In this document: piece by piece, positions 33,651 to 39,542 of the stretch
Layout: every line of letters starts with the position of its first letter
Numbering within the stretch: position 1 is the stretch's first letter
The notes under the pieces: model-generated
The model's database searches: none
Told to the model about the DNA's origin: nothing
The model's input: only the letters and a program-made list of their open reading frames with translations
Position numbers and translations under genes: made by a program
Source of the DNA: Moritella sp. PE36
GTDB taxonomy: Bacteria > Pseudomonadota > Gammaproteobacteria > Enterobacterales > Moritellaceae
Direction of reading: 5' to 3'
Assembly: GCF_000170855.1 (NCBI RefSeq)
Contig: NZ_ABCQ01000043.1
Span: forward strand, 1 to 39,542
DNA: 39,542 nucleotides

Positions 33651-36600
33651 TTAAGGCACAACAACACTCACTTGCCCATCTGCCGCGCTACTCGTTACAC
33701 CATGATAAGTAGCGTATACACGTGTATTACCTGCTTTAACGGCGGTGACTAAGCCAGAAGCCGGCTCAACGTGTGCAATATCACTATCATCTATTGTCCA
33801 TAACGCACTGTTGCTACAATCGCCTATAGACAAGTCAATGTAGATTATTGAGCACGTTAACTGTACTTGCTCATCTACTGTTATGTAATTTACATGAGGT
33901 GTGATTTGTATATTTTTAATCACTTTTTCTTCTACCGTTAGCGTTGTCTGTGCTGAATAACCTGAGAAGTTTGCACTGATATCCGTGCTTCCTACGTTAT
34001 GGCTGGATGCTAGGCCTTGCAGCGTACTGTGCATCGTTGCAATATCGGTGTCACTGCTCTGCCAGCTCGCTAAGTCAGTTATCTCTTTGGATGTTGAGTC
34101 ACTATAGAAAGCCGTTGCAGTGAATTGCTGGCGCTCTTTCATGATGATTTCAGGAGCAATAGGTGAAATTTCTATGCGAGTAACGGCTGCCGTTGTCACG
34201 GTTAGGTCAGCTGTTACTGTTTGCCCTAAAAAGTTAACTTCTACCTGCGTTACGCCGGGAGACAATGGCGTGACAAAACCACCATTAGTTGTACTGTTAT
34301 CCACATGTGCAATTGTGGTATCTGTGATAGCCCAATCTGCATAATTATTGATGACATAATCTTTACCTGCACTATCAAAGGCAATAGCTTGATAATAAAC
34401 GTTAGTTCCCATTGCGAGTGTGTTGGTCGCTGGTAGTAACGAAATATGATCTAATTCTGGCGCCCCCACGTTCAATGTTGCTGTCGCTGATTGACCATCA
34501 TAAGTTGCATTAATGGTTGCTGCGCCAGTTGATTCGCCTTTGGCATAACCAGTGCTGGTTATCGTTGCAATTGCCGTATCATTGGTATTCCAATGTGCGA
34601 CATCAGTGATGTCTTTACCAGGAATTGAACCGCCATAAATAGCGGTAGCTGTATATTGGTAGTTCATGCCTGGTGCTATATCGGCGCTAACAGGCGAAAT
34701 AACAATGCTTTGTATTGGAGCATTAATGACTGTTACCAACGTTGTTGCGCTGATAGTCGATAGCTCTGCTTTAATAGCGCTGATACCTAGTTTGTCTGCG
34801 CTAGCTTGCCCACCGCCAGCCCCTTTTGTCGTAATACTAACGATGCTCGGTTCAGAAGACGTCCACGTAACACTACTGGTAAGGTTGGTACTATATCCAT
34901 CGGTGTAGAAGCCCATCGCAGTAAAGCGCCCGACGGTACCAACTGGCTCAGTTGGATCTACAGGAGATATCTGGATTGTTGTTAATACGCCTGACAAAAC
35001 ATTTAGAGTGGCGTCTGCTGATAGGCCAAGATATGTTCCAGTGATAGTAACTCGACCTTCAATATGCCCAGTTGCTAAACCATTTGAGTCAATAGTGGCG
35101 GTATTATTGTCACTTGATAACCAATCACTGCTGGTGGTTACATCTAAGCTACTTTTATCGGAAAACTGTGCGGTTAGCGTATATTGTTGGTCTAATCCTG
35201 CGATCACTGTTTCAATCGCAGGGCTAATACTCACACTTTCTAAAATTGCGGACGTCACGGTGGTGGTGTTGGTTGCATGTTTTCCTTGGAAGCTTGCTGT
35301 AACGGTAACTACACCTTCGCTAATGCCTAACACATCACCTGCGTGAGTGACGGTATTATTGACAGATGCAATATCACCATCGTCGACACTCCAAGTTGCT
35401 AAATGGTCAATATCCTTACTCGAACCATCACTATAAAAAGCGCGCGCTTGTAATGTGCCTTTATGCCCGACGGGAATACTCATCGTTGCAGGGGTTATTT
35501 CAATACGCTGTAATAACCCATCGGTAACACGAATAGTAGCGGTGGTTTGCTGGCCATCATAGATCGCAGTAATAGTGATATCACTGCCACTGTTAAAATG
35601 CGCCGTTGCCAAACCGTTATTATCCATTGACAAGGCGGCTGGGTTATCGCTTTGAAAGCTCGCATCTAATGTGTGTTCGACACTTGAACCATCGTTAAAA
35701 ATTGCAAATAACTGTAATTGTTCGGTTGTGCCAGCGGGCAGGGTAGAGGTGCTTGGCGTTAGTGACAACGCGGTAATAACTGCCGATGTAACGGTTAAGT
35801 GCGTTGTTGCAATTACACCATTTACGTATGCAGATACGTCGGTAGTCCCTTCTTGTAAGCTGATTGCATAACCTGCATAATTACCCGATGGCATAATCTG
35901 TGCGATGCTTGTATCAGTTGTGGACCAATTCGCTTGGTGGGTCACATCGACTGATGTTTTATCTGAATAAGTCGCAATAGCTGTAAATTGTCCACTGGTG
36001 CCTTTGGCAACACTTGGAGTATTTGGTGTGATCTGTAAGGATTCAATAGTGGCGTCGGTGACCGTTAATGAAACTGCTTTTGTTAATCCAGAATAGCTCG
36101 CTTTAATCTCGGTATTACCGGCAATAAATGTTGTTGCAACACCATCCATATCAATATTAGCAATACTTGGCATACTCACTGACCAAGCCACTAATTTTGT
36201 TATTTCATGTTTTGTTGCATCAGAATAAAGGCCATAAGCTTGATAACTAACGCTGTTGCCTGCTGCTGTTATTTTATCAACAGGGTTTATGCTAATAGAA
36301 AGTAGCAATGCATCGGTGACTGTTGCTTCAGTGGTTGCATTAACTGAATGGAAACTTACATTAATATTGGTTTTACCAAGGCCTACTGCCACGGTATCAC
36401 CTGCATGTACACCTGACGCTACAATTTTACCTACTCCAGTATTGGCGCTGCTCCAAGTTGCATCTCGAGTAATATCTTGGATATGCCCATCAGGGTAATA
36501 AGCTGTAGCATTAAAAATACCGAAACTACCAATTGGGAATTCACGATTAGCGGGGCTAATCACAATTTGGCTAACATCTCCGGCGCTAACACTTAGTGCC

Positions 36601-37232
36601 GCCAGTGCATTAAGCAATTTACCATCATGAGTTAAAGTAGCTCCTAATTGACTATCGCCAACTTTTAGAGCTTGTACAAGCGCATCATTATCAATAGTAG
36701 CAATACTTGTATCTGCCATTAACCAGGATACGTTATTGGTAACATCTATCACTTGACCATCCATCAAAGTGACAAAGGAGCTGTATTGTTGTGATGTACC
36801 TTCTGGTAAGACTTTACTCGCAGGGAAAATAGTCAGTTGTTCGGCAACGCCATCAATGACGGTGAGTTTTGCATTGGATTGATGACCTTCAAAAGTGGCA
36901 TTGATCATCACCTCACCACTACTTTTTGTGGTGACCCAACCTTGCTGATTGATTGTTGCGATGGCTGTATCAGAAACTGACCAGATCACTAAGTCCGATA
37001 AATCTTGCAAGCTACCATCGGAGAATACAGCAGTGGTTTTGAATTGTTGTTGCATACCGGTTAATACCGTCGCTACATTCGGCGTTGTTACAATGGTCAG
37101 TAGTTCTTTACACGGATTATCAGGCCCGCCACATTCTGGTGCTGGGAATCCCGAGTTGCTGCCATCACAAGCTGCGAGTAACAAGATAAAAGCAAAAGAG
37201 AATAGGCGTTTGATATGATTAAGTTGCTTCAT
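33651..37232 (-). CDS. Giant surface lipoprotein with 13 tandem Ig-like (BIG2-type) repeats
   Basis: Predicted cell-surface lipoprotein of 1193 residues. Signal peptide with lipobox LLAAC (Cys22), then 13 repeats of about 85-92 residues. Each begins with a strand like IxISP, then a Gly-x5-F/Y-x-A-x-A-x-Y/F-SDG segment, W-S-x-x-D-x-x-I-A-x-I, an A-G-x-T-x-I-x-A-x-Y/F-x-G block and closes with LTVT. These are bacterial Ig-like group 2 domains, common in adhesins and intimin-like proteins. No enzyme or anchor domain was seen. The ATG overlaps the OmpA-family stop by one base, with GGAAG upstream, so the two are translationally coupled. The TAA end is probably premature, as a further repeat follows in frame. 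Confidence 0.9.
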   Translation of the reverse strand: MKQLNHIKRLFSFAFILLLAACDGSNSGFPAPECGGPDNPCKELLTIVTTPNVATVLTGMQQQFKTTAVFSDGSLQDLSDLVIWSVSDTAIATINQQGWVTTKSSGEVMINATFEGHQSNAKLTVIDGVAEQLTIFPASKVLPEGTSQQYSSFVTLMDGQVIDVTNNVSWLMADTSIATIDNDALVQALKVGDSQLGATLTHDGKLLNALAALSVSAGDVSQIVISPANREFPIGSFGIFNATAYYPDGHIQDITRDATWSSANTGVGKIVASGVHAGDTVAVGLGKTNINVSFHSVNATTEATVTDALLLSISINPVDKITAAGNSVSYQAYGLYSDATKHEITKLVAWSVSMPSIANIDMDGVATTFIAGNTEIKASYSGLTKAVSLTVTDATIESLQITPNTPSVAKGTSGQFTAIATYSDKTSVDVTHQANWSTTDTSIAQIMPSGNYAGYAISLQEGTTDVSAYVNGVIATTHLTVTSAVITALSLTPSTSTLPAGTTEQLQLFAIFNDGSSVEHTLDASFQSDNPAALSMDNNGLATAHFNSGSDITITAIYDGQQTTATIRVTDGLLQRIEITPATMSIPVGHKGTLQARAFYSDGSSKDIDHLATWSVDDGDIASVNNTVTHAGDVLGISEGVVTVTASFQGKHATNTTTVTSAILESVSISPAIETVIAGLDQQYTLTAQFSDKSSLDVTTSSDWLSSDNNTATIDSNGLATGHIEGRVTITGTYLGLSADATLNVLSGVLTTIQISPVDPTEPVGTVGRFTAMGFYTDGYSTNLTSSVTWTSSEPSIVSITTKGAGGGQASADKLGISAIKAELSTISATTLVTVINAPIQSIVISPVSADIAPGMNYQYTATAIYGGSIPGKDITDVAHWNTNDTAIATITSTGYAKGESTGAATINATYDGQSATATLNVGAPELDHISLLPATNTLAMGTNVYYQAIAFDSAGKDYVINNYADWAITDTTIAHVDNSTTNGGFVTPLSPGVTQVEVNFLGQTVTADLTVTTAAVTRIEISPIAPEIIMKERQQFTATAFYSDSTSKEITDLASWQSSDTDIATMHSTLQGLASSHNVGSTDISANFSGYSAQTTLTVEEKVIKNIQITPHVNYITVDEQVQLTCSIIYIDLSIGDCSNSALWTIDDSDIAHVEPASGLVTAVKAGNTRVYATYHGVTSSAADGQVSVVVP

Positions 37233-38215
37233 TATTGTGCTTCCAGAGTTGGATAAATAGTAACGGCGGGTAATAACACTTGTACGTGACGATTTAAATG
37301 ACGGTGCTCGTCAGTATCATTGCCAATTACCGGTTCAGCCTCTCCAAGATGATGTTCAGTAATTTGCTCCGCTTTTACACCTTGCTCAATTAAGTAATCG
37401 CTCACATGTTTAACCCGTGCTTTTGACAGCGTTAAGTTAAACGCTTCTGTGCCCTTCGCGTCCGCATACCCAGTTAATTCAACCGTTGCCTGTGGGTGTT
37501 TATTTAAACGTGTAACGACCTGTTGTAGGTCATTTTTTAGTAACACTTCACTTTTTGCGAAATCGAAAATAATAGCAAAGGAGAATGTTTCTAATTGCAC
37601 GGGCATATAAATATTCTGCACTACAGGCGTTGGTTTGATGCGACCGAATTGGTAAGCAATCCCGAGTGTGGTGAGTTGACCGTGACTACCACCAACCTCT
37701 TCGTTACCTAATTCATAAAAATATTGGTATTCAAGGCGAGCTTGCCAAGATATAGACAGTTGATAAGATAAACCAAGACCTGCCGTAGGAGACAAACCAG
37801 ACTCTTTAATACGTTGGTGAGGGCCATCATTTGTTGCGTGCCAATTATATACCCCACCTTTTGCAAATAGCGAAAAGCGATCTGTTATTGGCAATAGGCC
37901 AAGCGCTGATAGTTCTAACCCTTGCATGGTGCCTGTATAAGTTTGATTTAATCCATTTACTGGATATACAGCAACCGCATCACCTAGGTGTAAATAAGCC
38001 GCTTCTAACGCGAAATATTGATTAAATTGGTAACCACCATAAACTCCCCCAGCCTCATCGGTCTTGTCACAACTTACATTCCACGGTTGGCAACCATTTT
38101 GATAGTGATTAACCCCTAACTTAGCGCCTAAATAGAAAAACGCATCACTCTCTGCTACTTCTTTCGCGCTTATCATTGTTGATTTATTTTCAGCGTAAGC
38201 GCCACTATGAAACAT
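37232..38215 (-). CDS. OmpA family outer-membrane protein
   Basis: Outer-membrane beta-barrel with a peptidoglycan-binding tail, 327 residues from the only ATG. Residues about 25-195 form an OmpA-like eight-strand barrel (FYLGAKLGVNHYQNG, GVYGGYQFNQYFALEAAYLHLG, LEYQYFYELG, LGIAYQFGR); residues about 212-320 are the OmpA_C domain (FSFAIIFDFAKSEVL, VELTGYADAKGTEAFNLTLSKARVKHVSDYLIEQG) with the conserved Asp and Arg for peptidoglycan. From this ATG the signal peptide is cut short (MFHSGAYAENK), yet the frame continues upstream to 38281 and encodes a good signal core (FPSLLIGCLLIMFHSGAYA) without any ATG, GTG or TTG. Translationally coupled to the Ig-repeat lipoprotein gene. Confidence 0.9.
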   Translation of the reverse strand: MFHSGAYAENKSTMISAKEVAESDAFFYLGAKLGVNHYQNGCQPWNVSCDKTDEAGGVYGGYQFNQYFALEAAYLHLGDAVAVYPVNGLNQTYTGTMQGLELSALGLLPITDRFSLFAKGGVYNWHATNDGPHQRIKESGLSPTAGLGLSYQLSISWQARLEYQYFYELGNEEVGGSHGQLTTLGIAYQFGRIKPTPVVQNIYMPVQLETFSFAIIFDFAKSEVLLKNDLQQVVTRLNKHPQATVELTGYADAKGTEAFNLTLSKARVKHVSDYLIEQGVKAEQITEHHLGEAEPVIGNDTDEHRHLNRHVQVLLPAVTIYPTLEAQ

Positions 38216-38376
38216 GATTAATAAACAGCCGATTAATAGGGAGGGGAATTGGTATATATTTATTATATTAATTGTTGTGACCTATCTAACTCAATTTCAA
38301 AATAAGCATAGGAAATAAGGAGTTATTACCTAAATTGGTGTTCGATAATAACAGGATTTCTATCCCGATAAAATAC

Positions 38377-38409
38377 TCCCATAAAGATTAGTGTGAATAC
38401 TTTATGGGA
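38377..38409. repeat. 10-bp inverted repeat
   Basis: TCCCATAAAG (38377-38386) and CTTTATGGGA (38400-38409), perfect, 13-base loop, in the divergent region between the OmpA-family and oxidoreductase genes. No clear T-run follows on either strand; it may be an operator or leader structure. Confidence 0.6.
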
Positions 38410-38590
38410 AGTGAGGGGTTTATAGTGGTGTTAATCTCTTCATTGCAACAATAATTGGGCGTATATTACCTGCTGTAAATAGACTGCTTTTCTTGTCGTT
38501 AAATGGGCTCAAGTAAACTATGTATTCAATCCAGTTGATGTGTAATCAAGGCGATTTGTTATTTTGGATTTTAGCTAAATTTGTTGTTTT

Positions 38591-38713
38591 GTGAGGTATT
38601 TGATCCCGCTGACAGGTGGACTACTTATCAGTGCTATAGGTACAATGGCGCTCGTAGTATTACTCGATTGTTGGTTCAAGGCTCCTTTGATTAGCAAATC
38701 GTCATCGAATTAG
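38591..38713 (+). CDS. Possible small single-span membrane protein
   Basis: A GTG-started frame of 40 codons giving VRYLIPLTGGLLISAIGTMALVVLLDCWFK and then a short Ser-rich tail. It has one convincing hydrophobic helix and a positively charged end, like many small bacterial membrane proteins. Against it: no ribosome-binding site, no ATG, and a stop five codons upstream in frame. It could also be the remnant of a longer membrane protein. I do not recognise a family. Confidence 0.25.
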   Translation: MRYLIPLTGGLLISAIGTMALVVLLDCWFKAPLISKSSSN

Positions 38714-38734
38714 GATAAAGAGAATTAAGTTAAT

Positions 38735-39542
38735 ATGAATAGTGCACCAATTAAAACTGCCGTAATCGGTTATGGATTTTCAGCAAAAACGTTTCATATC
38801 CCATTTATCAGTAGTTTGGCTGAATTTGAACTTTCCGCGATAAGTAGTAGTCAAATCGCTGCCGTTACCGCTGACTGGCCAATGGCTAAATATTATCTGT
38901 CAGCGGATGATTTACTAAAGAATTCGGATGCTGAATTAGTGATTATTACAGCGCCCAACGATGTTCATTTTCAATTAGCAAAAACGGCGTTAGAACAAAA
39001 TAAACACGTCATTATTGAGAAACCGTTTGTAACCAATGTTGCCGATGGTGAAGAACTTATTGCGTTAGCCGCAGAAAAAGGGCTCATTTTAAGTGTTTAC
39101 AATAACCGTCGCTGGGATGGTGATTTCCTCACGGTTAAAAAGCTAATAGAAGAGGGTAGTTTAGGCGAAATTAAGTGTTTTGAATCTCACTTCGATCGTT
39201 TTAGACCCGAAGTACGTCAACGCTGGCGTGAACAGTCTGCTACTGGTGGCGGGATATTATTTGATTTAGGCCCGCACCTCATTGATCAAACGTTACAACT
39301 ATTTGGTGTGCCTGATGCGATAACGGCACAGTGCTTAATCATGAGAGAAGGTTCAACAAATATTGATTATTTTAATCTTGTGTTGCACTACCCTGATAAA
39401 GTCGCGACATTACATAGTGATTTATACAGCGCGGGACCAAATAAACGTTTCAGTGTGAAAGGCGATAAAGGCAGTTATGAAAAACAGGGTTTAGATCCGC
39501 AAGAAGATCGCTTAAAAGCCGGGGTGTTACCGACCGAACCAA
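38735..39542 (+). CDS. Gfo/Idh/MocA family oxidoreductase, YdgJ-like (partial)
   Basis: NAD(P)-dependent oxidoreductase; the first 269 residues are present and the gene runs past the window end. The Rossmann start is IKTAVIGYGFSAKTFHIPFI, where GYGFSAKTFH is typical of the E. coli YdgJ group (about 346 residues). Further signatures: LVIITAPNDVHFQLAKTALEQNKHVIIEKPF with the conserved Glu-Lys-Pro, LSVYNNRRWDGDF, and GGGILFDLGPHLIDQTLQLFG in the catalytic domain. Substrates in this subgroup are sugars or polyols but mostly untested. Start ATG has only a weak purine-rich stretch upstream. Confidence 0.92.
   Translation, partial: MNSAPIKTAVIGYGFSAKTFHIPFISSLAEFELSAISSSQIAAVTADWPMAKYYLSADDLLKNSDAELVIITAPNDVHFQLAKTALEQNKHVIIEKPFVTNVADGEELIALAAEKGLILSVYNNRRWDGDFLTVKKLIEEGSLGEIKCFESHFDRFRPEVRQRWREQSATGGGILFDLGPHLIDQTLQLFGVPDAITAQCLIMREGSTNIDYFNLVLHYPDKVATLHSDLYSAGPNKRFSVKGDKGSYEKQGLDPQEDRLKAGVLPTEP

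Larger units (their letters stand above)
38216..38734. other. Divergent intergenic region upstream of the OmpA-family gene
   Basis: About 520 bases. The first 66 continue the OmpA frame (signal-peptide-like, no standard start). A perfect 10-bp inverted repeat TCCCATAAAG / CTTTATGGGA lies at 38377-38386 and 38400-38409. A possible 40-residue membrane peptide is at 38591-38713 (+). The remainder is AT-rich and unassigned. Confidence 0.5.

Noticed and set aside
34666-36498. Several plus-strand open frames of 66-112 residues opposite the Ig-repeat gene
   Set aside because: They recur because the underlying repeats recur; no ribosome-binding sites or recognisable domains.
33651-37232. Nucleotide-level tandem repeats in the Ig-like gene as a recent expansion
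   Set aside because: The 13 repeats are clear in protein but diverged in DNA, so they are old rather than recently amplified.

Overview
The window looks like a chromosomal segment of a marine, cold-adapted gammaproteobacterium. Moritella or a close relative (Psychromonas, Shewanella, Vibrio) is my best guess. This is an inference from the moderately AT-rich DNA, the gammaproteobacterial families present (FhuACDB-type iron uptake, YceI/b561, MSHA-like pilin, TIGR02647, YdgJ-like oxidoreductase), a PfaE-like phosphopantetheinyl transferase beside a wax-ester-synthase-type acyltransferase, and a LipL32-like lipoprotein. I saw no rRNA, tRNA, CRISPR array, phage genes or insertion sequence.

Layout. 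1-4969: a hydroxamate-type ferric-siderophore operon, with the receptor end, a FhuF-like reductase, then ATPase, binding protein and double-length permease in the order C-D-B. 5096-6214: a GNAT acetyltransferase whose ribosome-binding site lies inside an inverted repeat, then a lone MSHA-like pilin. 6421-11816: a promoter with a perfect 24-bp palindrome, then an RND efflux operon with two lipoprotein adaptors and one permease. 11903-16534: two LysR regulators, each divergent from small redox genes (VOC protein and FMN reductase; cytochrome b561 and YceI). 16604-21462: a flippase-like membrane protein, a TPR-GGDEF diguanylate cyclase, an SGNH hydrolase and a TIGR02647 protein. 21559-24734: a WS/DGAT acyltransferase, an Sfp-type phosphopantetheinyl transferase and an orphan, shortened MerF. 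24845-27981: a complete ECF vitamin-type transporter (S component, fused double ATPase, T component). 28236-28922: a LipL32-family lipoprotein. 29280-33503: a second RND adaptor plus a permease broken by a one-base frameshift near its start. 33507-38215: an OmpA-family barrel translationally coupled to a lipoprotein made of 13 tandem Ig-like repeats. 38735 to the end: a Gfo/Idh/MocA oxidoreductase that runs off the window.

The most unusual points are these. The Ig-repeat gene stops at a TAA, yet a further Ig-like repeat continues in the same frame for 47 codons. The OmpA gene has a signal-peptide-like coding stretch upstream of its only ATG with no standard start codon. A LipL32 homologue occurs in a non-spirochaete. 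The RND permease is frameshifted. Several strong RNA or DNA dyads sit at control points (5043-5088, 6421-6444, 7608-7638). I did not find one clearly new multi-gene system; the OmpA/Ig-repeat pair and the LipL32-like protein are the best candidates for undescribed surface biology.
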